Source: Roseibium sp. | GTDB taxonomy: Bacteria; Pseudomonadota; Alphaproteobacteria; Rhizobiales; Stappiaceae | DNA length: 36,798 nucleotides | Direction of reading: 5' to 3' | Assembly: GCF_025698965.1 (NCBI RefSeq) | Contig: NZ_JAILWL010000006.1 | Span: 1 to 36,798 of the forward strand | Shown here: positions 9,048 through 18,733 of the stretch, piece by piece | How positions within the stretch are numbered: position 1 is the stretch's first letter | How the letters are laid out: every line of letters begins with the position of its first letter | Made by a program: the position numbers and the translations under genes | The notes under the pieces: generated by a model | What the model saw: only the letters and a program-made list of their open reading frames with translations | The model's database searches: none | What the model was told of the DNA's origin: nothing

Positions 9048-9851
9048 ATGACGCAACAGGCACAAGGGCAAAAGGGCGCTTCATTCCGCGCGCCGGAAGA
9101 GATGCCGACCAGTTTCGGTTTCACCAAGGTTGCCGAAGGGCAGAAACAGGCGCTGGTGGACGACGTCTTTCACAAGGTTGCGGATCGGTATGATCTGATG
9201 AACGACCTGATGTCGGGCGGATTCCACAGGGTCTGGAAAGACGCCATGGTCTCCTATCTGTCTCCACCCAAATCCGGTACCTCGGCCTGGCGGCTTCTGG
9301 ATGTCGCAGGCGGTACGGGCGACATTGCAACTCGGGTCGTGCGTCGCTCCAACGATACGGTTGAAGCCGTTGTCTGCGACATTAATGAATCCATGCTGAG
9401 CGTTGGTCGCGACCGTGCCGAAAAGGCGGGCCTCTCCGACCTTATCACCTTCAGTCAGGGAAACGCTGAAGACCTGCCGTTTCCTGACAAGAGCTTCGAT
9501 GCCTATACCATCGCCTTTGGCATCCGTAATGTCCCGGATATTCCCAAAGCCTTGCGGGAGGCGCGCCGGGTTCTGAAACGCGGCGGCCGCTTCATGTGCC
9601 TGGAATTTTCCGAGGTCGATGTACCGCTCCTGGACAAGGTCTATGACACGTTCTCTTTCAAGGCGATCCCGGTGATGGGCAAGTGGGTGACGGGCGACGG
9701 AGACCCTTATCAGTATCTGGTGGAATCGATCCGGAACTTTCCGAGCCAGGAGCGTTTTGCCGAAATGATCCGCGAAGCCGGGTTTGAGAAGGTGAGTTTC
9801 CGGAACTATTCCGGTGGCATCGCCGCATTGCATGCAGGATGGAAATTCTAG
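9048..9851 (+). CDS. ubiE: Ubiquinone/menaquinone biosynthesis C-methyltransferase UbiE
   Basis: SAM-dependent C-methyltransferase of ubiquinone synthesis. The length is 267 residues. SAM motif I is [12 protein letters not shown] (about residues 82-93). Family signatures include [24 protein letters not shown] near the N-terminus, AFGIRNVPD in the middle, and a C-terminal [16 protein letters not shown] perfect AGGAGG lies 7 bases before the ATG. The next gene, ubiB, begins 3 bases after the stop, so the two are surely one operon in the same pathway. Confidence 0.98.
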   Translation: MTQQAQGQKGASFRAPEEMPTSFGFTKVAEGQKQALVDDVFHKVADRYDLMNDLMSGGFHRVWKDAMVSYLSPPKSGTSAWRLLDVAGGTGDIATRVVRRSNDTVEAVVCDINESMLSVGRDRAEKAGLSDLITFSQGNAEDLPFPDKSFDAYTIAFGIRNVPDIPKALREARRVLKRGGRFMCLEFSEVDVPLLDKVYDTFSFKAIPVMGKWVTGDGDPYQYLVESIRNFPSQERFAEMIREAGFEKVSFRNYSGGIAALHAGWKF

Positions 9852-9854
9852 TTG

Positions 9855-11438
9855 ATGGCACTTCCGGTGATGCCTTTCTTCCGTCTGGTGCGGGCGGGGT
9901 TTGTGATGGCACGCGAAGGCGTGTACGGGCTTGTCTATCTGCCTGACCTGCCGACTGGTCCGAGGCTTGCCATCGCCATGGCACGGCTTCTGGAGCGACG
10001 CGCGGTCAAGACAAAGAGCGCGAACCTGCGCTTGTCGGACGCGCTCAACAAACTTGGCCCGTCTTACGTCAAGCTGGGACAATTTCTCGCAACCCGCGCC
10101 GACGTGGTCGGCAAGGACGCTGCACGCGAACTGTCGGCCCTGCAGGATCAGCTGCCCCCCTTTGATCACGAGGCGGCAAAGGCTGCCGTAGCAGAACAGC
10201 TTGGGCGTCCGGTCGACGAGATCTTTGTTGAATTCGGTGAAGCCGTTGCTGCCGCATCAATCGCACAGGTGCATCCGGCGGTCATTCGGGACAAGAATGG
10301 CAATGAGCGCAAGGTTGCCGTGAAGATTCTCCGCCCTGGTGTTGCACGTCGCTTCCAGCGCGATCTTCAAAGTTACTATCTGGTCGCGCGCCTTGCCGAG
10401 CGCTTTCACGCGCCGTCCCGACGTCTGCGCCCGGTTGCTGTTGTTGATACGTTGGCGCAATCCGTTGCCATCGAGATGGATTTCCGTCTTGAGGCCGCCG
10501 CGCTCTCGGAAATGGCGGAAAATACCGCAAACGATCCAGGTTTCCGTGTGCCGGCTGTCGAATGGTTACATACTTCCAAAGGCGTTTTGACGATGGAATG
10601 GGTCGACGGCCGCAAGATGTCGGACGTTGAGGGCCTCGGAGAGGACGGCCACGACCTGGAAGCGCTTGGCGCGGCTGTAATTCAGAGTTTTCTGCGCCAT
10701 ACGCTGCGTGACGGGTTTTTCCACGCCGACATGCATCAGGGCAATTTGTTCGTTGAACCGGATGGCACATTGGTGGCCGTCGATTTCGGTATTATCGGCC
10801 GTTTGAACAAGCGAGAGCGCCGGTTCCTGGCCGAAATCCTGTTCGGCTTCATCACCCGTAACTACAAGCGTGTTGCAGAAGTGCATTTCGAGGCGGGTTA
10901 CGTTCCTGCCGATCAGGATGTCGACATGTTCGCCCAGGCGATCCGTGCGATTGGCGAGCCGATCCACGGCCATGATGCCAGTGAAATTTCCATGGCACGG
11001 CTGCTGACCCAGCTGTTCGAGGTCACGGAACTTTTTGAAATGCGGACCCAGACACAGCTGATCATGCTGCAGAAAACGATGGTTGTTGTCGAAGGAGTTG
11101 CCCGTTCGCTCAATCCAAATCTCGATATGTGGAGGACGGCGGAACCGGTTGTCGGAGACTGGATCAAGGAGAACCTCGGCCCTGTCGGCAAGTTGCGCGA
11201 TGCGGGAGACATTCTCTCTGCGTTGACCCGCGCGGCCAACGATCTGCCGCTTTTTGCCGACCGCATCGGCCATATGTCGAAAGAGCTGGAAAAAATGACC
11301 ACCGAGGGACTTCGGTTCGACGACGAAACCGCTGAAGCAATCGGCAGGGCGGAAGCCCGGCACACGCGGTCCGGCCGGATCGCACTTTGGGTGATAGCGT
11401 TGTCGCTTGGAGCAATTGCCGCACACATCGTTCTCTGA
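9855..11438 (+). CDS. ubiB: Ubiquinone biosynthesis protein UbiB (ADCK-type atypical kinase/ATPase)
   Basis: Membrane-associated atypical kinase-fold ATPase needed for ubiquinone synthesis. The KxGQ motif is in LGPSYVKLGQFLATRAD (about residues 54-77). The alanine-rich nucleotide loop is EAVAAASIAQVHPA, the lysine strand is VAVKILRPGV, and the catalytic segments are HADMHQGNLF and VAVDFGIIGRL. A C-terminal hydrophobic helix (ALWVIALSLGAIAAHIVL) should anchor it in the inner membrane. The frame opens with TTG-ATG after the ubiE stop; I take the ATG at 9855 (527 residues). Only 22 bases separate it from the converging alkB gene. Confidence 0.97.
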   Translation: MALPVMPFFRLVRAGFVMAREGVYGLVYLPDLPTGPRLAIAMARLLERRAVKTKSANLRLSDALNKLGPSYVKLGQFLATRADVVGKDAARELSALQDQLPPFDHEAAKAAVAEQLGRPVDEIFVEFGEAVAAASIAQVHPAVIRDKNGNERKVAVKILRPGVARRFQRDLQSYYLVARLAERFHAPSRRLRPVAVVDTLAQSVAIEMDFRLEAAALSEMAENTANDPGFRVPAVEWLHTSKGVLTMEWVDGRKMSDVEGLGEDGHDLEALGAAVIQSFLRHTLRDGFFHADMHQGNLFVEPDGTLVAVDFGIIGRLNKRERRFLAEILFGFITRNYKRVAEVHFEAGYVPADQDVDMFAQAIRAIGEPIHGHDASEISMARLLTQLFEVTELFEMRTQTQLIMLQKTMVVVEGVARSLNPNLDMWRTAEPVVGDWIKENLGPVGKLRDAGDILSALTRAANDLPLFADRIGHMSKELEKMTTEGLRFDDETAEAIGRAEARHTRSGRIALWVIALSLGAIAAHIVL

Positions 11439-11460
11439 CCTGCAAGGCCGAGGTGCGTCG

Positions 11461-12087
11461 TCATTCTGCTTCGTTGACCCGTCTCAGCGTCAGATTGATC
11501 CGTCCACCGTTCTTGAGAAGCGTTGAAGTCCCTGCGAGAACCCGGTCGATACCGTGAAAAGCCAGTCGGGCATCACCACCCAGAACGACCACGTCTCCGG
11601 ACTGAAGCCGGAAGGATTTTGTCGGATCCTTGCGGCTGAGACCGCCGATCCGGAAGGTTGCTGTGTCGCCAAGTGATACGGAAACGACCGGAGCATTGAA
11701 AGTGCGCTCGTCCCGATCCTGGTGCAGACCCATTCTTGCCTTTGCCTTATAAAAATTGATCAGGCAGGCTTCTGCCGGCGGCGCGTCCGGGGCAAGGGTT
11801 TCCCAGAGTGATGTGAGTCGTGAGGGAATGTCAGGCCAGGGCGTTTTCGTATCCGGATGTTGCTGCTGGTACCTGTAGCCGTTGATGTCCGAAACCCAGC
11901 CGAGTGGTCCGCAATTGCTCATTTTCACAGAATATGGTTTGCCTGTTTTCGGCATCACCGGCTGATAGAGCGGGGCCTGCGATACAACGCTCCGGACATC
12001 GTCCAGCAGTTCCTGTTGGGACGCCCGGTCGAAATAACCGGGAAGATAGCGAAAGCCGTTCAGATCGTTGATTGCAATTTCCTGCAT
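11461..12087 (-). CDS. alkB: Alkylated DNA repair dioxygenase AlkB
   Basis: Fe(II)/2-oxoglutarate dioxygenase that reverses 1-methyladenine and 3-methylcytosine lesions by oxidative demethylation. Iron ligands are visible as HxD in MGLHQDRDE and the distal His in AFHGIDR; the 2-oxoglutarate-binding arginines are in RINLTLRR near the C-terminus. The frame stays open to ATGs at 12117 and 12153. I prefer 12087 because AAGG lies 5 bases upstream and the protein then begins near the family start (EIAINDLNGFRYLPGYFD), giving 208 residues; the other two lack a ribosome binding site. It converges on ubiB and diverges from dnaK. Confidence 0.9.
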   Translation of the reverse strand: MQEIAINDLNGFRYLPGYFDRASQQELLDDVRSVVSQAPLYQPVMPKTGKPYSVKMSNCGPLGWVSDINGYRYQQQHPDTKTPWPDIPSRLTSLWETLAPDAPPAEACLINFYKAKARMGLHQDRDERTFNAPVVSVSLGDTATFRIGGLSRKDPTKSFRLQSGDVVVLGGDARLAFHGIDRVLAGTSTLLKNGGRINLTLRRVNEAE

Positions 12088-12263
12088 GGGGACCTTATAA
12101 CGCAGCTCATTCGTCATTAAAGGATTTTGAGCTGTTGTGGCTGCCCGGATCATGAGGGACTTGCTAGAATGCGCTCGGGAGTGGATTTCTCGCTCTTTGG
12201 TAAGGATCTGGGAAGAAATATCGGTCTAGACGTGCAGAACCTGCAATGTCGGTGAACAGATGT

Positions 12264-12292
12264 CTTGCAGGCAAAGTTTCATCCACCTATAT
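12264..12292 (+). promoter_or_regulatory. Heat-shock (RpoH) promoter of dnaK
   Basis: CTTG (12264-12267), 18 bases, then CCTATAT (12286-12292), matching the alphaproteobacterial RpoH pattern CTTG-N17/18-CYTATNT at all fixed bases. It lies about 134 bases upstream of the dnaK ATG, leaving a leader of roughly 125 bases. The same architecture precedes hslV. Confidence 0.7.
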
Positions 12293-12425
12293 AGCGAGCA
12301 AGCTTCGCGCCAAATCCTGAGTAAAAACTCGGGCGCGATGTCCGGGGCAATCCCGGAACCCAAGTGAGAGGAGCCGGACTGACGCCTTCATGGGTCTACC
12401 CGGCTTGCTAGAAAGAGAGGCAGAT

Positions 12426-14357
12426 ATGGCAAAGGTCATTGGTATCGACCTCGGCACGACCAACTCGTGCGTCGCCGTCATGGACGGTAAAGATTCCAAA
12501 GTTATTGAAAACGCAGAAGGCGCCCGCACCACCCCTTCCATGGTGGCATTCTCCGATGACGGTGAGCGTCTTGTTGGCCAGCCGGCGAAACGCCAGGCGG
12601 TCACGAACCCGACAAATACCCTCTTCGCAGTCAAGCGCCTGATCGGCCGCCGCTACGACGATCCGACCGTCGACAAGGACAAGAAGCTTGTTCCGTTCGA
12701 AATCGTCAAGGCAGACAATGGCGATGCATGGGTAGAAGCCAGCGGTGAAAAATACTCTCCGTCTCAAGTGTCCGCTTTCATTCTTCAGAAGATGAAGGAA
12801 ACCGCCGAGAGCTATCTCGGTGAAACCGTGACACAGGCGGTTATCACCGTTCCGGCCTACTTCAACGATGCACAGCGTCAGGCAACCAAGGATGCGGGCA
12901 AGATTGCCGGTCTTGAAGTTCTGCGCATTATCAACGAGCCGACAGCTGCAGCGCTGGCTTACGGCCTTGATAAGAATGACGGCAAGACCATCGCGGTTTA
13001 CGACCTTGGTGGCGGTACCTTCGACGTTTCCATCCTGGAAATCGGCGATGGTGTCTTCGAAGTGAAATCCACCAACGGCGATACGTTCCTCGGCGGTGAA
13101 GACTTCGACATGGTTCTGGTCGACTATCTGGCGGCTGAGTTCAAGAAAGATCAGGGCATCGACCTGAAACAGGACAAGCTGGCATTGCAGCGCCTTAAAG
13201 AGGCTGCTGAAAAGGCCAAGATTGAACTGTCTTCTTCGTCTCAGACCGAAGTCAACCTGCCATTCATCACCGCAGACGCTTCCGGTCCCAAGCACCTGAC
13301 GCTGAAACTGACCCGTGCGAAATTCGAATCGCTGGTGGAAGAGCTCGTCAAGCGCACGATCAATCCGATGAAGGCTGCATTGAAAGACGCAGGCCTGGCA
13401 GCCGGTGACATCGACGAAGTGGTTCTGGTCGGCGGCATGACCCGTATGCCGAAGATCCAGGAAACCGTTAAGAACTTCTTCGGCAAGGAGCCGCACAAGG
13501 GTGTGAACCCGGACGAAGTCGTGGCCATGGGTGCTGCGATCCAGGCCGGCGTTCTGCAGGGCGATGTCAAGGACGTACTGCTGCTCGACGTGACCCCGCT
13601 GTCACTGGGCATCGAAACCCTTGGCGGTGTCTTCACCCGTCTGATCGACCGCAATACGACAATCCCGACCAAGAAGAGTCAGGTATTCTCGACCGCGGAA
13701 GACAACCAGACAGCTGTGACCATCCGCGTCTTCCAGGGTGAACGCGAAATGGCTGCGGACAACAAGGTCCTCGGTCAGTTCGACCTGGTCGGCCTGCCGC
13801 CGGCACCGCGCGGTGTCCCGCAGATCGAAGTCACTTTTGACATCGACGCCAACGGTATCGTCAACGTGTCCGCGAAGGACAAGGGCACAGGCAAGGAACA
13901 GCAGATCCGCATCCAGGCGTCTGGTGGTCTGAGCGACAGCGACATTGATCAGATGATCAAGGACGCTGAATCTCATGCTGACGAAGACAAGAAGCGCAAA
14001 GAGCTGGTGGAAGCCAAGAACATGGGTGAGTCCCTTGTTCACTCCTCCGAAAAATCGCTCAGCGACTATGGCGATAAGGTATCTGCCGACGACAAGTCTG
14101 CGATCGAGTCTGCTCTGGCTGATCTGAAGTCTGCTCTTGAAGGTGAAGACCTTGAAGACATCAAGACAAAGACACAGGCTTTGACCGAAGCTTCCATGAA
14201 ACTTGGTGAAGCCATGTACCAGGAAGCCCAGGCCGAGGCGGAAGCTGAAGCCCAAGGGGGCGAAGCCGGTGAAGAGGCTGCCTCCGAAGCTGACGACGAT
14301 GTCGTTGATGCGGATTTCGAAGAAGTCAAAGACGAAGACGACAAAAAGTCCGCTTAA
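12426..14357 (+). CDS. dnaK: Molecular chaperone DnaK (Hsp70)
   Basis: ATP-driven Hsp70 chaperone that folds and rescues proteins with DnaJ and GrpE. At 643 residues it is full length. The N-terminus is [18 protein letters not shown]; phosphate motif 1 is DLGTTNS, phosphate motif 2 is [17 protein letters not shown], and the adenosine motif is [15 protein letters not shown]. The substrate-binding domain follows from about residue 390, then a helical lid and an acidic tail ([16 protein letters not shown]). The frame could start 36 bases earlier, but GAGAGG lies 6 bases before the ATG at 12426 and that is the universal start. It is driven by an RpoH promoter and followed by dnaJ. Confidence 0.99.
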   Translation: MAKVIGIDLGTTNSCVAVMDGKDSKVIENAEGARTTPSMVAFSDDGERLVGQPAKRQAVTNPTNTLFAVKRLIGRRYDDPTVDKDKKLVPFEIVKADNGDAWVEASGEKYSPSQVSAFILQKMKETAESYLGETVTQAVITVPAYFNDAQRQATKDAGKIAGLEVLRIINEPTAAALAYGLDKNDGKTIAVYDLGGGTFDVSILEIGDGVFEVKSTNGDTFLGGEDFDMVLVDYLAAEFKKDQGIDLKQDKLALQRLKEAAEKAKIELSSSSQTEVNLPFITADASGPKHLTLKLTRAKFESLVEELVKRTINPMKAALKDAGLAAGDIDEVVLVGGMTRMPKIQETVKNFFGKEPHKGVNPDEVVAMGAAIQAGVLQGDVKDVLLLDVTPLSLGIETLGGVFTRLIDRNTTIPTKKSQVFSTAEDNQTAVTIRVFQGEREMAADNKVLGQFDLVGLPPAPRGVPQIEVTFDIDANGIVNVSAKDKGTGKEQQIRIQASGGLSDSDIDQMIKDAESHADEDKKRKELVEAKNMGESLVHSSEKSLSDYGDKVSADDKSAIESALADLKSALEGEDLEDIKTKTQALTEASMKLGEAMYQEAQAEAEAEAQGGEAGEEAASEADDDVVDADFEEVKDEDDKKSA

Positions 14358-14368
14358 TTGTAATACTG

Positions 14369-14396
14369 CAGCCAGCCGGGAACCGGCTGGCTGTTT
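14369..14396 (+). terminator. Long hairpin between dnaK and dnaJ
   Basis: CAGCCAGCCGG and CCGGCTGGCTG form a perfect 11-bp stem with a GAA loop, followed by only TTTC. It starts 11 bases after the dnaK stop. It is probably a partial terminator or a 3'-end stabiliser that keeps dnaK expression above dnaJ. Confidence 0.6.
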
Positions 14397-14531
14397 CAGG
14401 TTATGAATTAGTTTTCAGCGCCGGTTGCTTGAATGCCTGATGACAAAGGCACTTGTGTCCGGCGCTTTCGCCGTAAATAAGCGAGAGATATCTGGCTTCT
14501 GGCGGCGCAACAACAAGACCGAGAGATCTTG

Positions 14532-15662
14532 ATGTCCAAACGTGATTTCTATGAGGTGCTGGGCGTTTCACGCGAGGCGGATGACAAGGCACTGAAGAGT
14601 GCTTACCGCAAAATGGCGATGCAATATCATCCGGACCGCAATCCCGGGGATACTGACGCGGAAGCGAAGTTCAAAGAAGTCAACGAAGCCTACGACACAT
14701 TGAAGGATGGACAGAAACGGGCAGCCTATGACCGGTTCGGCCATGCTGCATTCGAAAATGGCGGTTTTGGTGGCGGCGGTGCTGGCTCCCAGGATTTTTC
14801 CTCGACCATGTCCGATATTTTCGAGGAGTTTTTCGGTATGGGCGGTGGCGGTGGCCGCCGGTCCGGAGGGCGTGAACGTGGCGCGGATCTGCGCTATAAC
14901 CTGGACATCTCACTGGAAGATGCCTTCACCGGCAAGACGGTGGAAATAGAAGTTCCAACCAGTATCACCTGTGACGCATGTTCCGGATCGGGAGCGAAAC
15001 CTGGCACAAGCCCGACCGCCTGCCGCACATGTGGTGGTGCCGGCCGCGTACGAGCGGCCCAGGGATTTTTCACGCTTGAGCGGACCTGTCCGAGCTGTCA
15101 GGGCCGTGGACAGGTGATCTCCGACCCTTGTGACGGGTGCGGCGGTTCGGGGCGGAAGACGCAGGATCGGACCCTGTCGGTAAACATCCCTGCGGGCATT
15201 GAGGATGGAACCCGCATTCGCCTGGCAGGCGAAGGCGAAGCCGGTGTTCGTGGCGGACCGGCAGGAGATCTTTACATTTTCCTCTCCATCAAGCCGCACG
15301 AACTGTTCCAGCGTGAAGGCGCGGACCTCTACTGCAGGGTGCCGATTTCCATGACCACCGCGACGCTCGGCGGTCAGTTTGATGTGCCCACTGTTGAAGG
15401 ATCCACCAGTCGGGTCAAAGTGCCCGAAGGGACACAAAACGGGAAGCAGTTCAGACTGCGCGGCAAGGGCATGCCGGTCATGCGCTCCAGCCAGCACGGG
15501 GACATGTATATCCAGGTGACGGTTGAAACGCCGACCAATCTGACCCGGCGTCAAAGAGAACTGCTTGCGGAATTCGAAACAGAGTCCTCAGGTGAAAACC
15601 ACCCCGAATCGGCGGGTTTCTTTTCCAAGGTCAAAGATTTCATCGACAATCTTGGCGCATGA
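14532..15662 (+). CDS. dnaJ: Molecular chaperone DnaJ (Hsp40)
   Basis: Co-chaperone that delivers substrates to DnaK and stimulates its ATPase. The J domain occupies about residues 1-70 with the HPD motif ([10 protein letters not shown]). A Gly/Phe-rich linker follows, including [13 protein letters not shown]. The zinc-binding domain has all four CxxCxGxG repeats ([32 protein letters not shown]), and the C-terminal substrate domains complete a 376-residue class A DnaJ. The frame starts TTG-ATG; the ATG at 14532 gives the family start [12 protein letters not shown]. The ribosome binding site is weak (GAGAGA). Confidence 0.99.
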   Translation: MSKRDFYEVLGVSREADDKALKSAYRKMAMQYHPDRNPGDTDAEAKFKEVNEAYDTLKDGQKRAAYDRFGHAAFENGGFGGGGAGSQDFSSTMSDIFEEFFGMGGGGGRRSGGRERGADLRYNLDISLEDAFTGKTVEIEVPTSITCDACSGSGAKPGTSPTACRTCGGAGRVRAAQGFFTLERTCPSCQGRGQVISDPCDGCGGSGRKTQDRTLSVNIPAGIEDGTRIRLAGEGEAGVRGGPAGDLYIFLSIKPHELFQREGADLYCRVPISMTTATLGGQFDVPTVEGSTSRVKVPEGTQNGKQFRLRGKGMPVMRSSQHGDMYIQVTVETPTNLTRRQRELLAEFETESSGENHPESAGFFSKVKDFIDNLGA

Positions 15663-15729
15663 GGCTTCTAACGGTGGCATCTCCTTGCAAACGTTCCTAT
15701 ATTTGTGCTCGGGACATGAGTGAGGTGAG

Positions 15730-16392
15730 ATGTTGAAGCGTAGCGGAGGACGGGCGGAAGCCCTGCGGGAGAAGCTTAACAAGGCCAATGCCGTCAGAAC
15801 CAAGGTTCTCGATGAGGTCAAGTTTTTCAGATCCTGGGCACAAAACCCGCTACGAACCGGTGCTGTTGCTCCCTCCGGCCCGGACCTGGCCGCCAAGATG
15901 GCTTCTTTTCTAACCCCCAGACCGCATTCGCGCGTGGTTGAACTCGGCCCTGGAACCGGTGTTGTCACCAAGGCCTTGATCGATCGGGGTTTCGCCCATC
16001 AGCATCTGAATCTGATCGAATACAGCCCGGAATTCTGTGAACTGCTGAGTTTAAGGTATCCGGGTCTCCCGGTTCTTCAGGGCGATGCCTATACCTTGAA
16101 GGACACACTGACGGTAACCGGAGGGTTTCTGGCCAATGGAGAGCCGGCAAACCATTCACTTGACGGGATCGTGTCCTCGCTTCCGCTGCTGACTCGTCCG
16201 GAACCTGTCCGGTTGGCGCTTTTAGAAGAAGCATTTCGGCTCCTGAAACCCGGAGCTCCGTTCATTCAGTTTTCCTATGGGCTCGTTGCGCCGGTAAAAC
16301 CGGTCAGCCGTGCCGTCTCGATCTTCAGTTCTGAGTGGGTCTGGAAAAACCTGCCGCCGGCTCGTGTCTGGGTGTACCGCAAGGGCCACTAG
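15730..16392 (+). CDS. pmtA: SAM-dependent methyltransferase, PmtA-type phospholipid N-methyltransferase
   Basis: Probably methylates phosphatidylethanolamine towards phosphatidylcholine, as rhizobial PmtA does. SAM motif I is VVELGPGTGVVTKALIDRG (about residues 69-87), followed by LIEYSPEFCELL; the N-terminal KFFRSWAQNPLRTGAVAPSG and the IVSSLPLL segment are typical of this group. At 220 residues it is near the family length. The fold resembles KsgA rRNA dimethylases, so automatic tools may call it an rRNA methyltransferase; the short length and lack of a KsgA C-terminal domain favour PmtA. It lies 67 bases after dnaJ with GAGG before the ATG. Confidence 0.75.
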   Translation: MLKRSGGRAEALREKLNKANAVRTKVLDEVKFFRSWAQNPLRTGAVAPSGPDLAAKMASFLTPRPHSRVVELGPGTGVVTKALIDRGFAHQHLNLIEYSPEFCELLSLRYPGLPVLQGDAYTLKDTLTVTGGFLANGEPANHSLDGIVSSLPLLTRPEPVRLALLEEAFRLLKPGAPFIQFSYGLVAPVKPVSRAVSIFSSEWVWKNLPPARVWVYRKGH

Positions 16393-16732
16393 AGAATTTC
16401 CATTGAAATTGGATCGTTTGCTGGAACGCAGTTCATCCGGCACGGTGCTTGGCGCTGCCGATGGACTGCTTTCCGGGCATCTGGAAGGCAGGGTTCTTTT
16501 GTCCACTGACTGCGCTGTCTTGCGTTTGCGGTGAGCTGCACGATGGCGGGTGATCCGCCTTGTCGGTAATTTGATTACTCTGCGTCATTCTGTTCAAGAT
16601 AAATATTTTTTACGCGTTCCGGAAGAAGATCTGCAGTCGTGGTGATGAGAGTCACAGAACCTGACGGCAGTTTTTGCGATTTACTGACGACATGCATCGG
16701 GCTGGCTTCAGACGTGATGGGATCTCGTTCAG
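16393..16732. other. 340-base gap, no supported gene
   Basis: No open frame here looks like a gene. A 5-bp hairpin GGCGG/CCGCC (16545-16559) could be a weak terminator for pmtA, and an A/T-rich stretch around 16590-16615 could hold a promoter for the next gene, but I see no clear -35/-10 pair. Confidence 0.5.
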
Positions 16733-17869
16733 ATGATTAACTCCTGTATCGGTATTACCGGTTCCGTAGGCCGGTTCGGCAAAAACGAAATGTTCGATGT
16801 CAAAACGGTTCAGACCAGATTGAACGCGTTGATGGGAACGTCGCGCAAGACATTGGCAGTCGACGGCAAGGTTGGATCCAAAACCATTGGAACCATTAAG
16901 GACTTTCAGGCGAGTGTCGTCCGGTTGCGGCACCCCGACGGTCGGGTCGATCCGGACAATCGAACGGTCCGGGCGCTGAATGACCCGAACTCGGCATCGA
17001 TCTGGCAGCGCATGTGCATTCCACCGGAGGCGAACCCGATTTCGGTCGCAAACGACACCGCACGCGACGACCGCATGTCGCCTGCGGAAAAGTTGTTGGC
17101 AAACGAAGCTGCAAAGCTTGGCGAAAGCGATGCGTTTGAGGAATTCAGACGGGAGCTGATCGACAAGAGCTTCCCGGATATGAAAAAATTTCTTGGCACG
17201 ATTGGCCGGACTGGGGATGCGCGAAAGGTTATCGCGGCCTGGTCACAATTGCGCAAATGGGGGTTCGCGACTTCCGAAGCGCGCGATGTGATGAAAGCCA
17301 TCACCGGTATGAAGGGGCGTCAATTCGGGGCCCTTGACGCGATCGGATCGCCGACATCGAAATTCGGCAAGTTCTTCGGTTCGGTCGGCAGCAAGGCCGG
17401 GATGGCCGGGAACATCATTACGATGATCGAAGTTGCCGACAAGTTCGAGCAGGGCGACTATCTTTATGGAACCTCGGAGCTCTACAAGCACTTTATGGGC
17501 AAGGCTATCCCGTGGGCCGGCATGGTCGAAGGGTTGCAGAGCCTGGTCGAAGCCATCGCGCCGGGATCGGTCAAGAACAGCAAGGTCTTCAAGGTGATCC
17601 GGGCATGCGATCCCATCGGTCTTGGCGCGTCCGGAGTCGACAGCATGACAACGCTTGTACTTGGTGCCGTCCACCTCATTCAGACCGGCAATATCGACAT
17701 GGCGCGCCTCAGCCGCCTGGTCGATCGCATGAAGCAAGGCCCGACCAGGGTGTTTGCGGAAATGGGTGAGGATCTCGGTGACTCTGCATACGAAATGTCA
17801 AAATGGCGGAAGGACGACTGGAGCTATGCCGTGAAAAGCATTCCGGGCTTTATCGCAAGTCTGTTTTAA
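16733..17869 (+). CDS. Unrecognised protein: N-terminal peptidoglycan-binding-like domain plus helical hydrophobic C-terminal part
   Basis: I do not recognise the whole protein. Residues about 10-83 fit the PG_binding_1 pattern: SVGRFGKNEMFDVKTVQTRLN, then VDGKVGSKTIGTIKDFQ and PDGRVDPDNRTVRALN. The SVG..G.N..DV..VQ opening is a variant I associate with non-secreted PG-binding proteins in secretion-system or phage-like settings. Residues 115-200 are charged and probably helical. Residues 200-315 are Gly/Ala-rich with hydrophobic helices (SVGSKAGMAGNIITMIEVA, WAGMVEGLQSLVEAIAP, SMTTLVLGAVHLIQTG). There is no signal peptide, no catalytic motif and no lysozyme, amidase or L,D-transpeptidase domain. 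Length is 378 residues. The gene stands alone, and no immunity-like or secretion gene is adjacent. A cell-wall-directed effector is possible but unproven. Confidence 0.75.
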   Translation: MINSCIGITGSVGRFGKNEMFDVKTVQTRLNALMGTSRKTLAVDGKVGSKTIGTIKDFQASVVRLRHPDGRVDPDNRTVRALNDPNSASIWQRMCIPPEANPISVANDTARDDRMSPAEKLLANEAAKLGESDAFEEFRRELIDKSFPDMKKFLGTIGRTGDARKVIAAWSQLRKWGFATSEARDVMKAITGMKGRQFGALDAIGSPTSKFGKFFGSVGSKAGMAGNIITMIEVADKFEQGDYLYGTSELYKHFMGKAIPWAGMVEGLQSLVEAIAPGSVKNSKVFKVIRACDPIGLGASGVDSMTTLVLGAVHLIQTGNIDMARLSRLVDRMKQGPTRVFAEMGEDLGDSAYEMSKWRKDDWSYAVKSIPGFIASLF

Positions 17870-18010
17870 CGAAGGTGACATGCAGGTATCGTGTCGAACG
17901 CATCAATTGGAAAAATCTTCTCCAGTTGAGACGCTGGATAATACGATGCCTGTTTGCCATATCTTGAAGACCGGATCGTCTTGTCCGGCAGCACGACAAA
18001 AGGCCTTCAG

Positions 18011-18586
18011 ATGCGCAATCCAAAAATACTTGTCTGTTCCGGATCTGTGCGAAGCGGATCCCACAACGGAAAACTGACGGCTCTCGTCGCTAAGCGACTT
18101 GCGATCCTTGATGCCGAAGTCACCCATCTTTCGCTCAGGGACTATCCGCTTCCGATTTACGACGGCGATTTGGAAGAGAGCGAGGGTGCTCCGGAAAATG
18201 CCAGGAAACTCAATCGTTTGCTGCACAGTCAAGACGGTGTCTTCCTCGCCTGTCCTGAATATAATGCCGGTGTGACGCCGCTCTTGAAAAACACGTTGGA
18301 CTGGATTAGCCGCGCGAAGGAGCCAGGCGACCCGTTTAAAAACACGGTGTTCGCACTCGGCGCGGCGTCTCCAGGCGGCTTTGGTGGAATGCGTGGACTG
18401 ATTGGCATGAGAACTATACTGGAAGTCGGTCTCGGCGCGATGGTGTTGCCGCAAATGGTGTCGGTCCCGAAAGCCACAAATGCTTTTGATGACAAGGACG
18501 ACCTGCCCGAGGAAAGGCTGAGCGGCCAACTCGACAAACTGGTGGATGCGTTGTTGAGAGCGACCCGAATCGAGTTGTCGCATTAG
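18011..18586 (+). CDS. NAD(P)H-dependent FMN reductase (ChrR/YieF-like flavodoxin fold)
   Basis: Small flavoprotein that reduces quinones, FMN or other acceptors with NAD(P)H. The FMN phosphate loop is CSGSVRSGSHNGKL (about residues 9-22) and the family signature PEYNAGVTPLLKNTLDWISR lies in the middle; both are intact. Length is 191 residues. The frame extends upstream to a TTG at 17954, but the ATG at 18011 has AAGG 7 bases upstream and begins with the flavodoxin beta strand (RNPKILVCSGS). It sits 141 bases after the orphan PG-binding-domain gene and 147 before hslV. Its physiological acceptor cannot be read from context. Confidence 0.9.
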   Translation: MRNPKILVCSGSVRSGSHNGKLTALVAKRLAILDAEVTHLSLRDYPLPIYDGDLEESEGAPENARKLNRLLHSQDGVFLACPEYNAGVTPLLKNTLDWISRAKEPGDPFKNTVFALGAASPGGFGGMRGLIGMRTILEVGLGAMVLPQMVSVPKATNAFDDKDDLPEERLSGQLDKLVDALLRATRIELSH

Positions 18587-18669
18587 GGTTTCTGTCGGTT
18601 CGTACCCATATTGAGATTTATGTGATTGATGCAATCTGCGGTTAGAAACCGGTCGTAACGAGCTTGCGG

Positions 18670-18698
18670 CTTGGAAAAATCGCCATTGCCGCCTACAT
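18670..18698 (+). promoter_or_regulatory. Heat-shock (RpoH) promoter of hslV
   Basis: CTTG (18670-18673), 18 bases, CCTACAT (18692-18698): one mismatch to CTTG-N18-CYTATNT. It lies 35 bases upstream of the hslV ATG. The spacer length and the CC at the start of the -10 match the dnaK promoter. Confidence 0.6.
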
Positions 18699-18733
18699 AG
18701 GTCGGCGAGAAAAGATAGACCCAAGAGGATTGA

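Noticed and set aside
12408-13496. 362-codon minus-strand frame antisense to dnaK
   Set aside because: It is a shadow of the highly constrained dnaK coding sequence and has no ribosome binding site or family features.
14401-14531. RpoH promoter in front of dnaJ (CTTG motifs near 14423 and 14452)
   Set aside because: Neither CTTG is followed by a CYTATNT element at 17-18 bases, so dnaJ is more likely read from the dnaK promoter.
17880-18077. 65-codon plus-strand frame before the FMN reductase, considered as an immunity partner of the orphan protein
   Set aside because: It overlaps the FMN reductase start, is cysteine-rich without pattern, and has no ribosome binding site.
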